DNA from: Prochlorococcus sp. HOT208_60m_813I02
GTDB taxonomy: Bacteria > Cyanobacteriota > Cyanobacteriia > PCC-6307 > Cyanobiaceae
Assembly (NCBI GenBank): GCA_002025865.1
Contig: MWOR01000172.1
Coordinates: 25,890 to 89,889, forward strand
DNA length: 64,000 nt
Direction: 5' to 3'
A program made the position numbers and the translations under genes. Positions 47,840-58,358 of this stretch are shown here, piece after piece; position 1 is the first letter of the stretch; each line of letters opens with the position of its first letter. The notes under the pieces are model-generated. The model worked only from the letters and a program-made list of their open reading frames with translations, searched no databases and had not been told where the DNA came from.

Positions 47840-49264
47840 ATGGCTAAAGATGCACTAATAGTCAAAACAACTCCTCTGCCTCAAAGTAGAATTTCATTCG
47901 AATTAGAAATACCATCTGAGACGTGCAAAACGTGTGTAAATGAAACAATCAGTTCTATCAGTCGTTCGGCTAAAATTCCGGGATTTAGACTTGGTAAGAT
48001 TCCTAAACAAGTCTTAATCCAAAGAATTGGAATCACACAATTACATGCTTCTGCTCTGGAAAAAATTATTGATAAATCATGGCAAGAAGCGTTAAAAATA
48101 AAATCTATAGAGCCACTAAGTGAGCCAGAATTGGTTGATGGATTTGAATCTTTACTTGCAAAGTTTAGTCCTGAAAAATCACTTAAGGTTACTCTTCAAA
48201 CTGATGTTGCCCCAGAATTAAAACTTAAAAAATCCAAAGGACTAAGTGTTGAAATATCAAATACAAAGTTTGATCCTAAGTCAATAGATGAAGCACTAGA
48301 AAAATCTAGAAATCAGTTTGCAAACATTATTCCAGTTACCAATAGAGCAGCAAAATTAGGAGATATTGCTGTAGTTAGTTTCAAAGGAAAATATAAAGAT
48401 TCTGGTAAAGAGATTGATGGTGGAACAAGTGAATCAATGGATCTTGAGTTAGAAAAGAACAAAATGATTCCCGGTTTCGTTGAGGGAATCGTAAAGATGA
48501 AAATTGGTGATACTAAAACACTTAACCTTAAATTTCCTGATGATTATTCTCATGAGGATTCAAGAGGCAAAGAAGCAATTTTTGAAGTAAATCTTAAGGA
48601 TCTTAAGGAAAAAGAATTGCCTGAACTTAATGACGATTTTGCAAAACGGTCTGGCAACAAAGAATCATTAAAAGAGTTAAAGAAAGATATTGAAAAGCAA
48701 CTTAAAGATAATTATGAAAAAACTCAAAAAGATATCAAAATTGAAGCTTTATTAGATGCCTTAACAAACGAATTGGTTGCTGAAATTCCAAAATCTATGA
48801 TTGATATAGAAGTGAGGAATAATATTGAACAAACCGCTCAAAGATTTGCTCAACAAGGTCTTGATGTAAAATCTACTTTCACTCCGGAATTAGTTAAGTC
48901 ATTAGCAGAGTCCACAAGGCCTCAAGCTGAAAAAAATGTTCAAAGAAATTTAGCTTTAAAAGCATTAGCTGAAACAGAAAACATAAAAGTCGAGAAAGAT
49001 GAAATTGATTTAAAAATGAAAGATTATGAAGATGCAATCTCTCAATCTTCAAAACAAATAGATATTAAAAGATTAACAGAAGTAGTAAGTAACGATCTAC
49101 TCAAAGAAAAATTAATAATTTGGCTCGAAGAAAATTCTGAAGTAAAAGAAAAAACTACAAAAACTTCCAAAACATCAAAAGCCGCAAAAACTGCGATTAA
49201 AACTACAAAAACTATAGGAACTACAAAAACTACAAAAGCTCGAAATAAAAAAGAAAAAAAATAA
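47840..49264 (+). CDS. tig: Trigger factor
   Basis: 474 aa; RSAKIPGFRLGKIPKQVL ribosome-binding region, FKBP domain, upstream of clpP-clpX; Lys/Thr-rich tail. Confidence 0.96.
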   Translation: MAKDALIVKTTPLPQSRISFELEIPSETCKTCVNETISSISRSAKIPGFRLGKIPKQVLIQRIGITQLHASALEKIIDKSWQEALKIKSIEPLSEPELVDGFESLLAKFSPEKSLKVTLQTDVAPELKLKKSKGLSVEISNTKFDPKSIDEALEKSRNQFANIIPVTNRAAKLGDIAVVSFKGKYKDSGKEIDGGTSESMDLELEKNKMIPGFVEGIVKMKIGDTKTLNLKFPDDYSHEDSRGKEAIFEVNLKDLKEKELPELNDDFAKRSGNKESLKELKKDIEKQLKDNYEKTQKDIKIEALLDALTNELVAEIPKSMIDIEVRNNIEQTAQRFAQQGLDVKSTFTPELVKSLAESTRPQAEKNVQRNLALKALAETENIKVEKDEIDLKMKDYEDAISQSSKQIDIKRLTEVVSNDLLKEKLIIWLEENSEVKEKTTKTSKTSKAAKTAIKTTKTIGTTKTTKARNKKEKK

Positions 49265-49329
49265 TTTATGAAATTTCCTACTAATTAAACAAAAACCCCC
49301 TAAATTATTTATAAGACGAAAACTAATTT

Positions 49330-49974
49330 GTGAACTCAGAAAAAAAACATTTAATCCAAAGCTCAATAAGTTCTTACGAAAGTAATCATAAAACTATTGC
49401 AGCTGTCCCCACCGTTATAGAACAATCAGGTAGAGGAGAAAGAGCTTTTGATATATATTCAAGATTATTAAGGGAAAGAATAATTTTTTTAGGTACTGGA
49501 ATTAATGATCAAGTATCTGACTCCCTTGTTGCACAATTATTATTTCTTGAAGCTGAAGATCCCGAAAAAGACATACAAATATATATCAATTCTCCTGGAG
49601 GCTCAGTAACTGCAGGAATGGCCATTTATGATACCATGCAACAAATATCGCCTGATGTAGTGACAATATGTTTTGGAGTAGCCGCAAGTATGGGGGCATT
49701 TCTACTTTCTGGAGGAGCAAAGGGGAAAAGGTTGGCTTTACCTAATTCTAGGATTATGATTCATCAACCTCTCGGAGGTGCACAAGGTCAAGCAGTAGAG
49801 ATTGAAATACAAGCAAAAGAAATACTTTTTCTCAAGAAAACATTAAATTCACTTTTAGCTGAACATACTGGTCAACCTTTAGAAAAAATTAATGAAGATA
49901 CAGAAAGAGATTACTTTTTATCCCCCTCAGAAGCAGTCGAATATGGATTAATTGATAAAGTTATCAAAAAGTGA
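49330..49974 (+). CDS. clpP: ATP-dependent Clp protease proteolytic subunit
   Basis: 214 aa; [53 protein letters not shown] start. Confidence 0.97.
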   Translation: MNSEKKHLIQSSISSYESNHKTIAAVPTVIEQSGRGERAFDIYSRLLRERIIFLGTGINDQVSDSLVAQLLFLEAEDPEKDIQIYINSPGGSVTAGMAIYDTMQQISPDVVTICFGVAASMGAFLLSGGAKGKRLALPNSRIMIHQPLGGAQGQAVEIEIQAKEILFLKKTLNSLLAEHTGQPLEKINEDTERDYFLSPSEAVEYGLIDKVIKK

Positions 49975-50079
49975 CAAGGGGTTCTGATTTTTTAAGAATA
50001 TGATGACGAATCGATATTTATAAGCAATCCTAGGAAATAGGGAATATTTAACACCTTTCATTTTAAAAACTTATAATCG

Positions 50080-51447
50080 ATGGCTAAATTCGACGCCCAT
50101 CTTAAATGTTCATTTTGCGGGAAGTCACAAGACCAAGTAAGAAAGCTTATAGCTGGTCCTGGGGTTTATATCTGTGATGAGTGCATAGACCTTTGTAATG
50201 AGATTCTCGATGAAGAACTACTTGATAATCAAGCGAACACAAACAACTCTCCACAAGTAAAAAAGAAATTACCAACTGATAATCCAAAAAAATCTGTTCC
50301 TTTAGAGTTAACCTCAATTCCTAAGCCATTAGAAATAAAAAGTTTTTTAGATAATCAAGTTGTTGGGCAAGAATCTGCAAAAAAAATATTATCAGTAGCC
50401 GTATACAATCACTACAAGCGATTAGCTTGGAAAGTTAAAGAAGACAGTAAAAATAGCAATTCAACTGATTCACAAGCAACTAAATTACAAAAATCAAATA
50501 TTTTACTCATCGGCCCTACTGGAAGTGGAAAAACATTATTGGCGCAAACTTTAGCAGAGTTTTTAGATGTTCCTTTTGCAGTGGCTGATGCAACGACTTT
50601 GACAGAAGCTGGATATGTTGGGGAGGATGTTGAAAACATACTTTTAAGACTTCTACAGAAATCAGAAATGAATGTGGAACTAGCTCAAAAAGGAATTATT
50701 TATATTGATGAAATAGATAAAATTGCAAGAAAAAGCGAAAATCCTTCAATTACTAGAGATGTCTCCGGTGAAGGGGTACAGCAAGCATTATTAAAAATGC
50801 TTGAAGGAACAATTGCTAATGTGCCACCTCAAGGCGGAAGAAAACATCCTTATCATGACTGCATCCAAATTGATACGAGTCAAATACTATTTATTTGTGG
50901 GGGAGCTTTTATAGGTTTAGAGGATATCGTTCAAAAGCGTATGGGTAAACACTCTATAGGATTTACCACCAATTCAGATCAAAACAAAGTTGATACAAAA
51001 AAAATAGTAGACTCAAGAGATTCCCTGAAAAATTTAGAATTAGATGACTTAGTGAAATATGGCCTAATTCCAGAATTTATTGGAAGAATTCCGGTTTGTG
51101 CTGTATTAGATCGTCTTACTAAAGAAACTTTAGAATCTATTTTGACTCAACCAAGAGATGCATTAGTAAAGCAATTCAAAACTTTGCTAAGTATGGATAA
51201 TGTTGAATTATCATTTGAGCCTGATTCTGTTGAAGCGATAGCAAATGAAGCATACAAAAGAAAAACAGGTGCAAGAGCATTAAGATCAATAATTGAAGAG
51301 CTAATGCTAGACATAATGTATACTTTGCCTTCTGAAGAAAATGTAAAAGAATTCACAATTACGAAAAAAATGGTAGATAATTTGTTCTCATCTAAAATTG
51401 TTAAACTACCTTCAGGATCAAAAAGAATCATTAAAGAGTCTGCATAA
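50080..51447 (+). CDS. clpX: ATP-dependent Clp protease ATPase subunit ClpX
   Basis: 455 aa; N-terminal CSFCGKSQ...CDEC zinc finger, [17 protein letters not shown]. Confidence 0.98.
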   Translation: MAKFDAHLKCSFCGKSQDQVRKLIAGPGVYICDECIDLCNEILDEELLDNQANTNNSPQVKKKLPTDNPKKSVPLELTSIPKPLEIKSFLDNQVVGQESAKKILSVAVYNHYKRLAWKVKEDSKNSNSTDSQATKLQKSNILLIGPTGSGKTLLAQTLAEFLDVPFAVADATTLTEAGYVGEDVENILLRLLQKSEMNVELAQKGIIYIDEIDKIARKSENPSITRDVSGEGVQQALLKMLEGTIANVPPQGGRKHPYHDCIQIDTSQILFICGGAFIGLEDIVQKRMGKHSIGFTTNSDQNKVDTKKIVDSRDSLKNLELDDLVKYGLIPEFIGRIPVCAVLDRLTKETLESILTQPRDALVKQFKTLLSMDNVELSFEPDSVEAIANEAYKRKTGARALRSIIEELMLDIMYTLPSEENVKEFTITKKMVDNLFSSKIVKLPSGSKRIIKESA

Positions 51448-51503
51448 ATTAGAGTTTAATTTTTTTAATTGAATCCCTAATTTTTCTAATTTATGAAAAA
51501 TAA

Positions 51504-53261
51504 ATGCCAAATATACATAAGCCTTTTCATCAAAAATATAGACCAAACAACTTAGACGAACTGGTTGGGCAAAAATTTATATCCATTACACTCAAACAAG
51601 CTCTATTAACAAAAAAAATTGTTCCTGCATATCTTTTTAATGGTCCAAGAGGCACTGGAAAAACATCAAGTGCAAGAATATTTGCAAAATCTCTAAATTG
51701 CCAGGCATTCGACCAACCTACGATAACTCCTTGTTGTAAATGTGACTTATGTAGACAAATTACAGATGGGAGCGCTCTAGATATTATCGAGATTGATGCA
51801 GCATCAAATACAGGAGTAGAAAATATAAGAGAAATTATAGAAAGAGCGAGATTTGCACCTACTCAAGCGAGATGGAAAGTCTATGTAATTGATGAATGTC
51901 ATATGCTTTCAACGGCAGCTTCAAATGCTTTACTAAAAACTATTGAAGAACCGCCCTCAAGAGTTGTATTTATACTTGCGACGACAAATCCTGAGAGAGT
52001 ATTAAATACAATAAAAAGTAGATGCCAAAAGTTTGATTTTAGAAGAATAAGCCCTAGTGATATTTTTCAACATTTATCAGAAATCGCCGAAAAAGAATCC
52101 ATTAAGTACGAAGTTCAGGCGTTAAAAATGATTGCAAAAAGGTCTAATGGAGGTATGAGAGATGCACAAAGCCTCCTTGAACAATTGAATCTTTTCCCAG
52201 AAGGGATAACAATTAATAATATCCAAAACCTCCTAGGAGAAGTATCAGAAAGTGAATTAACAAATCTGATTAAATCATTGGTTGAGAATAATCCAGAGTC
52301 ATTAATTTACACCTGCAACAAATTATATGATGCCGGAAACGAACCTCTTCAAATAATTATCGGATTATTGAATATAACAAGAGATCTACTATTACACACT
52401 ACTAATAATAAATATTCAGATCTTTATTATACGTCTGATGAATTTCGAAATGAGTTAGATAAAATCTCAAAAACAATAAATAAATCAACAATAATTCATT
52501 GGCATAATAATCTGAGAAATATTGAATATCAAATCAAATCAAGTGATAATCAAAGGCTTTGGTTTGAAATACATTTAACTGGTCTTCTAGATAGTCAAGA
52601 GATAAATAGTTTTGAAAATAAAAATAAAAGTAAAAATAATACGACTGAGGAGAAGCATGAAAGTAGAAAAAACATTCCAATTAATAAAGAAAATATTTCA
52701 GATAAGATTCCGAAACCAAGTATCCAAGAAGAGATAACTCACAAGGAATTGATCGAAAAAAAAGACGAAAAATTAGAAAAATTTGAAGTTCTTGAAAAAG
52801 AAAGTATTGAAAATATTTCTGACAATAGCCAAAATAATCCTGGATCAAATTTAAAAGATAAATGGGAATTAATTCTTTCTAAAGTAGAGTTACCATCAAC
52901 AAGAATGTTACTTTCACAACAAGCCGAACTTGAAAGTTTTGATTCGGAGAAAATCATAATTGCATTATCTCCAAACTGGGAAAGTATGATAAAAAGCAGA
53001 AAAGTTATAATTGAAAATACTGTAAAAAAGATATTTGGAGATGGAATAATACTTAATTTTTCAACCAAACAATTAAATAAAAGTAACCCAACAAATACTC
53101 CAGAAATAACCCAAAATGAAGTAAATAATCGCCGACCAATAAAAAAAATAGAACCAAAAACTAATTCGACAACAAAAATATCTAACGAGGAAACTTATGA
53201 TGATAGTTCAAAAAACTTAGCAAATTTTTTTAATGGAGAAATTATAGACCTTGATGAATAG
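51504..53261 (+). CDS. dnaX: DNA polymerase III subunits gamma/tau
   Basis: 585 aa; FNGPRGTGKTSSARIFAKSLNC, Zn motif CCKCDLC, VIDECHMLSTAASNALLKTIEEPP. Confidence 0.97.
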   Translation: MPNIHKPFHQKYRPNNLDELVGQKFISITLKQALLTKKIVPAYLFNGPRGTGKTSSARIFAKSLNCQAFDQPTITPCCKCDLCRQITDGSALDIIEIDAASNTGVENIREIIERARFAPTQARWKVYVIDECHMLSTAASNALLKTIEEPPSRVVFILATTNPERVLNTIKSRCQKFDFRRISPSDIFQHLSEIAEKESIKYEVQALKMIAKRSNGGMRDAQSLLEQLNLFPEGITINNIQNLLGEVSESELTNLIKSLVENNPESLIYTCNKLYDAGNEPLQIIIGLLNITRDLLLHTTNNKYSDLYYTSDEFRNELDKISKTINKSTIIHWHNNLRNIEYQIKSSDNQRLWFEIHLTGLLDSQEINSFENKNKSKNNTTEEKHESRKNIPINKENISDKIPKPSIQEEITHKELIEKKDEKLEKFEVLEKESIENISDNSQNNPGSNLKDKWELILSKVELPSTRMLLSQQAELESFDSEKIIIALSPNWESMIKSRKVIIENTVKKIFGDGIILNFSTKQLNKSNPTNTPEITQNEVNNRRPIKKIEPKTNSTTKISNEETYDDSSKNLANFFNGEIIDLDE

Positions 53262-53262
53262 A

Positions 53263-54564
53263 TTAAACTCCAGTATGAAGAGTCTTTCGCCAGAGAATCT
53301 TTTTGGGAAAAATAGACATCTTTATAGTTACCCAAGGGATTACTAAAAACCAATGTGATAAATAAAAAACCGATACAAATACCATCAAAAAATTGCTTTT
53401 TTGCAATACGGGCACTTCACTTTTACAAGAAGAACCGTACCAAAAAGCAATTCCAGATAACATAAAAGCTGTAAATGAAATAGGCCAGTAAATTGGTGAA
53501 TCTACAAAAGCAATACTGAAAACTAAATCAAAAATAGAAATGATTGGTAATGCATATTGCAAGATGAAAAAGTAAGTTAAATCAAATTTCTGCAAATAAT
53601 TAATTTTATTAGTAAATAATTGATCTCCATAATCGAAGAATCTTTGCAACCCCCCCTCTGCCCATCTTTGCCTTTGCGCTAATAAAGCATTTAAATTCTC
53701 AACTGCCTCCTCCATGACTGGAGGATCCCATAAGATTCCAATTCTAGATTTTGATAATAATAATCTTAAACTCAAATCAAGATCATCTGTAACTGTATCT
53801 TCATTAAAAGAACCACATGCTAATAATGTTTCTTTTTTAATTAATTGGCCATTCCCCCTTAATTCGGAAACTCCAGCAACTGATAATCTTCCATATTGAA
53901 AGATTGCATCCATAGCCATCTCCATTGACTGACAGGAAGTTAAAAAATTCTTACTTACATTTGTTACTGATTTTCTTAGTTGAACTGCAGACCAATCACC
54001 CTCTTCTACAAAACTAAATAACCTTATCAAAGAATCTTGTTTTAATTCAGCATCAGCATCCAAAACTAATAACCATTCACCATGAGTAAATTTCAAGGCA
54101 TAATTCAAAGCTCCTGACTTTCCTCCTCCTGCATTTGGAGAACGACTTATGACTTTTAGCTTGTCATATTGTCTAGATAATCGATCTAAAATTAAAGGCG
54201 TCTTATCAGAACTACCATCATCGATTATGTAAATATTTAATTTATTTGTTGGAAAATCTAAACTAAATAATCTTTCAACTAATCTTGCTATGACATTCTC
54301 TTCATCTCTAGCTGCGACTAAAATATCAAGTACAGGTAACTCGTTATTACTAATTCTTCTGCTTACAGTATTTAAAACGTTGTTCCTTTTGAAATTTCTA
54401 GAAATAACTATTAAACCGTAAAAAACAATGACAAAAGAGAGAGTCAATATTATGTAAAAGAAATTTTCGATATTGTTAACATGAGGAATAAAAGCTACTA
54501 AAAAACAAGCACTAAGAAATATAAACGACTTCAATCTTCGATTTTTATAAAAACCCTTACTCAT
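53263..54564 (-). CDS. Family 2 glycosyltransferase (membrane)
   Basis: 433 aa; DILVAARDEENVIARLVERL, IIDDGSSDKTPLIL, LDADAEL, QRQRWAEGGLQ. Confidence 0.92.
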   Translation of the reverse strand: MSKGFYKNRRLKSFIFLSACFLVAFIPHVNNIENFFYIILTLSFVIVFYGLIVISRNFKRNNVLNTVSRRISNNELPVLDILVAARDEENVIARLVERLFSLDFPTNKLNIYIIDDGSSDKTPLILDRLSRQYDKLKVISRSPNAGGGKSGALNYALKFTHGEWLLVLDADAELKQDSLIRLFSFVEEGDWSAVQLRKSVTNVSKNFLTSCQSMEMAMDAIFQYGRLSVAGVSELRGNGQLIKKETLLACGSFNEDTVTDDLDLSLRLLLSKSRIGILWDPPVMEEAVENLNALLAQRQRWAEGGLQRFFDYGDQLFTNKINYLQKFDLTYFFILQYALPIISIFDLVFSIAFVDSPIYWPISFTAFMLSGIAFWYGSSCKSEVPVLQKSNFLMVFVSVFYLSHWFLVIPWVTIKMSIFPKKILWRKTLHTGV

Positions 54565-54591
54565 AAAAGTAAATTGTTAATTACTTAACTT

Positions 54592-55736
54592 TCATTGAGA
54601 CAATATCTCAAATTTTTTTAGTTTTGCATTTCGATAGTAATGATTCAATATTTGTTCATAAGAGAATCCTAATTTAGCCATTTCAATTGCACCTGACTGA
54701 GATAAACCTACACCATGACCGAAGCCTCCTCCTCTCAAAAGCCATAAATCATCATTTAATTTATTAATAGTAAACAAATTACTAGGTATAAAATTTAATA
54801 CCCGTCGAATATCATCTTTAACAAGAACAATAGATTTATTACTTTTGTTCGTTTTTATTTCCAATTTTGTCACTCTGCCGCTAGAGGCACGTTCAATAGG
54901 TTTTAAATTCAAAACATCTTCTTTAATATTTATAAGTTTGTTTGTAATTAACTTTTCTTTAATTTCAAGACTAGAAATTTTCCTATTCCATCGAAAAAGA
55001 GAATGATTACTCCCATAAAACTGTTCTTTATCAAAATCTAAAAAATTATTTAAATCAGATTCATTTGCAATTGGAAGTTTAAAAATTTTATTTAATGATT
55101 TGGAACCATCAATGATTGACTTGAAATAAGAATAATCTTGAATTTGCCAAGATTCTCCTGCAGTAGCAGATACGCCTCCATTAGAACCATGGTAAAAAGC
55201 ATTTATTGGTTTATTTCCATAAGTTAGGATTAAATTTGAAGTTGCTTCAATAGCTTTTTGTACTTTTTTATTTGTAATTTTAGGAGGCTTATAAACTTGA
55301 CATTGAGTGGTGACACATAAATGATATTTATCCATATTGAATCTATCAGAGTTAAAAATTCCCCATGTTCTTGCTATAACTGCTTGTGCCTTGAGTGCCT
55401 CTAGTGGAGAATTCGGTCCAATTTCGTATGGCAAAACACCTGCCAAATAATCGTCAAACTCAATTTTTTGAACTAATGACCAAGTTCCATATGAATCTTC
55501 TATTAAGTAAAAATTTTTGCCAAAATTGACACCATTTATTTTTATTTCCTCTTGGGCATAAATATATATAGGTCCTTCTAGTTTCATAATGCTATATTCA
55601 CTTCTAAGCACAGGAGTAATTTGAAAATTTTTTATTTTTCTGAAAATCTTATTTTTTAATTTAAACTCTGGAAGATCATCTTCAAATGGAATCCATACTT
55701 CCCAATTTTTAGGGTAGGCGACAGTCGTCACATATC
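54592..55736 (-). pseudogene. SpoIID-domain protein, downstream portion (apparently frameshifted from the upstream ORF; called ORF 54592..55812)
   Basis: DKGYVTTVAYPKNWEVWIPFED...LPYEIGPNSPLEALKAQAVIARTWG...GFGHGVGLSQSGAIEMAKLGFSYEQILNHYY, a SpoIID catalytic-type domain. The first ~25 aa of the called ORF (MKELFLVLLLAMNQQKNKQTKL) are probably out-of-frame reading. Confidence 0.7.
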
Positions 55737-55738
55737 CT

Positions 55739-56131
55739 TTATCTGTAAGTTTTGTCTGCTTGTTTTTTTGCTGATTCATAGCTAGCAAAAGGACCAAAAA
55801 CAATTCTTTCAATTGATTTTGGATTTTTAACGGGTATATCCACCCAGGAAATATTAATCTGTTTTGATTTATGTTTAATGCCGTTAGACGATATCAGGTT
55901 TAAAAAACCTTTATCCGTGATAAAGGTTATATTCTTTTTTTTAGAAAAACTATCATTTTCCCCACCTAGATATTGCTTTAAACCAATTAAAAATTTTCCT
56001 TTTTTAATTTCTGTATTGAGTTCAATCTTTAGTAATTCTTCTGCTTTTACATTAAAAGTAAATCTAATATTAGTTATGAAAAGAGAAATACAACCTAAAA
56101 ATAAGTTTAAAAGTGCAAATTTAAGTTTCAT
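55739..56131 (-). pseudogene. SpoIID-domain protein, N-terminal portion (signal peptide plus SPOR-like segment) ending at a frameshift
   Basis: 130 aa; signal peptide MKLKFALLNLFLGCISLF, ends ...IERIVFGPFASYESAKKQADKTYR*; removing one A from an A4 run (55750-55753) fuses it to the downstream ORF. Confidence 0.7.
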
Positions 56132-56223
56132 AAATTTAGAACTTTCCTTATCAATTAAAAACTTTAATTTGCACCAATGCGTATAAAGGTTTAGATTATC
56201 CTAATTAAACACATTTGACTCAA

Positions 56224-56421
56224 ATGTCTAAACTAAAAACTCGTAAATCAGCTGCCAAAAGATTTAAAGCTACTGCGACGGGTAAATTCATGAGAAGAAG
56301 AGCTTTCCATAATCATTTGCTTGATCATAAAAGCTCAAAATTAAAAAGACATCTATCAACAAAAGCGGTAGTTGATGAAAGAGATGCTGATAATGTAAGA
56401 TTAATGATTCCATACGCTTAA
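56224..56421 (+). CDS. rpmI: 50S ribosomal protein L35
   Basis: [40 protein letters not shown] at 56224 preferred over the TTG at 56215. Confidence 0.97.
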
Positions 56422-56449
56422 ATCTTTAACCAATTTTTATTAGATATTC

Positions 56450-56797
56450 ATGGCACGGGTAAAAAGAGGCAACATAGCCAGAAAAAGAAGAAACAAAATC
56501 TTAAATCTTGCAAAAGGTTTTAGAGGCGGCAACAAAAATCTTTTCAGAACCGCAAATCAAAGAGTTATGAAAGCTCTTTGTAATGCTTATAGGGATAGAA
56601 GAAGAAGAAAAAGAGATTTTAGAAGACTTTGGATTTCTAGAATTAACGCATCTGCGAGGATAAATGGAACAAACTACAGCAAGTTGATAAATGGCATGAA
56701 AAATTCAGAAATTATCATTAACAGAAAAATGCTTGCTCAATTAGCCTTAAACGATCCTAAGTGTTTTGAAAAAATTGTTTCTTCCGTTAGTAAGTAG
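56450..56797 (+). CDS. rplT: 50S ribosomal protein L20
   Basis: [43 protein letters not shown]. Confidence 0.98.
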   Translation: MARVKRGNIARKRRNKILNLAKGFRGGNKNLFRTANQRVMKALCNAYRDRRRRKRDFRRLWISRINASARINGTNYSKLINGMKNSEIIINRKMLAQLALNDPKCFEKIVSSVSK

Positions 56798-56833
56798 GAA
56801 AAATAATATAATCTAGAAAAGCAATTATAAATA

Positions 56834-57391
56834 ATGGAAATATCTTCCTTTCAATCTTATTTAATAATTCTTTTTGTTGTATTAATAATAATTTCTATTT
56901 TTGTATTCAGACAATTTCTAAGAACAAGAAGTGAAGAATTAAATTTAGTAAAATTCGAGCAGAAAGGTTTAGATTCTCTCACTCAAGCTACAGAATTATA
57001 TGAATTTGGGTCTATTCAGATAAAAAAAAGATTATATTCTGAAGCTACTAAAACTTTTTTAAAAGCAATTGAAAATTATGAAAATGAACCTGATGAAGCT
57101 AAAGCGATCATAAATAATGCTTTAGGATTTTCTTATGCTGCTCAAAATGAATTTAAGAAAGCAATTAAACACTATAACTCTGCAATAAAATCACTACCAG
57201 AATATCCTATAGCCCTAAATAACCTCGCATCAGCACAACAGCGTTTACTTGAGTACGACCTTGCATATGAAACTTATCAAAAGGTTTTGGTAATAGATCC
57301 AAAAAACAAAACAGCAATTAAAAAAAGTAAGGAGTTAGAAAAAAGAAACAATTATAAACCTTATAGAGGTATTAAAGATAAGGGATTCTAA
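56834..57391 (+). CDS. Membrane-anchored TPR protein
   Basis: 185 aa; N-terminal TM followed by TPR repeats ([48 protein letters not shown]). Confidence 0.85.
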   Translation: MEISSFQSYLIILFVVLIIISIFVFRQFLRTRSEELNLVKFEQKGLDSLTQATELYEFGSIQIKKRLYSEATKTFLKAIENYENEPDEAKAIINNALGFSYAAQNEFKKAIKHYNSAIKSLPEYPIALNNLASAQQRLLEYDLAYETYQKVLVIDPKNKTAIKKSKELEKRNNYKPYRGIKDKGF

Positions 57392-57393
57392 AT

Positions 57394-58188
57394 ATGGAAA
57401 ATTATTCTTCTTTACTAATTGGTGGAAAACAATTTTCCAGTAGATTAATGGTTGGTACTGGCAAATACAAATCTACTCAAGATATGGTGGAAAGTTTGTC
57501 AAATTCTGAAACGGAAATTATAACTGTCGCTGTAAGAAGAATTAAAAATGATAAGACCGGAGAAAATTTACTGGAAAAGATCAACTGGGAAAAATACTGG
57601 ATGCTTCCTAATACAGCTGGTTGTGTTAATTCCGATGAAGCAGTCAGAATAGCAATTTTAGGTAGAGAACTTGCAAAATTATCTGGTCAAGAAAAAAATA
57701 ATTTTGTGAAGTTAGAAGTTATTCCTGACAAAAAGTATTTGCTACCAGATCCAATAGAAACTCTTAAAGCAGCCGAAATTTTAATAAAAAAGGGTTTCGC
57801 CGTACTTCCTTATATCAATGCAGATCCTATTCTTGCAAAAAGACTAGAAGAAATAGGTTGTGCAACTGTAATGCCATTGGGCTCGCCCATAGGCTCCGGG
57901 CAAGGTTTGTTAAATTTATCAAATATAAGGATAATTATCGAGAATGCAAAAGTGCCAGTAATAATTGACGCAGGAATTGGGGTGCCTAGTGAAGCTTCTC
58001 AAGCTATGGAACTAGGAGCTGATGGTGTCTTAATCAATAGTGCAATAGCACAAGCCGAGAATCCGCCTCTAATGGCTCAAGCAATAAATTATGGTGTGAG
58101 AGCCGGCAGGCAAGCTTTTCTGGCGGGAAGAATTAAAAAACAAGACTTTGCAGTAACAAGTTCACCGGAAAATAACATATCTATCTAA
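57394..58188 (+). CDS. thiG: Thiazole synthase
   Basis: 264 aa; [60 protein letters not shown]. Confidence 0.97.
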   Translation: MENYSSLLIGGKQFSSRLMVGTGKYKSTQDMVESLSNSETEIITVAVRRIKNDKTGENLLEKINWEKYWMLPNTAGCVNSDEAVRIAILGRELAKLSGQEKNNFVKLEVIPDKKYLLPDPIETLKAAEILIKKGFAVLPYINADPILAKRLEEIGCATVMPLGSPIGSGQGLLNLSNIRIIIENAKVPVIIDAGIGVPSEASQAMELGADGVLINSAIAQAENPPLMAQAINYGVRAGRQAFLAGRIKKQDFAVTSSPENNISI

Positions 58189-58358
58189 TTCTCTAAATTG
58201 ATAAAAGTTTAAAAAGAAACTAAAAATTTATTATTTGCTTTTGTTTATCGTATTAAGAAAGAAGATTTAAAACTATTTACAATGTTTTTTAGCAAAGTGG
58301 AAGCACACTGTAGTAATTTAATAAGTATATTATGAATCTTTTAATTCTGGAGTTCTGA

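Noticed and set aside
51504-53261. Possible intein in dnaX, as in some cyanobacteria
   Set aside because: P-loop and following motifs are contiguous; protein is normal size with no intein motifs
57392-57393. Second TPP riboswitch before thiG
   Set aside because: The TPR gene ends 2 nt before the thiG start and I saw no THI-element blocks nearby
58189-58358. Small RNA gene in the 170-bp thiG-sqdB spacer
   Set aside because: No stable GC-containing stem-loops or recognised Yfr-type motif; probably the sqdB promoter
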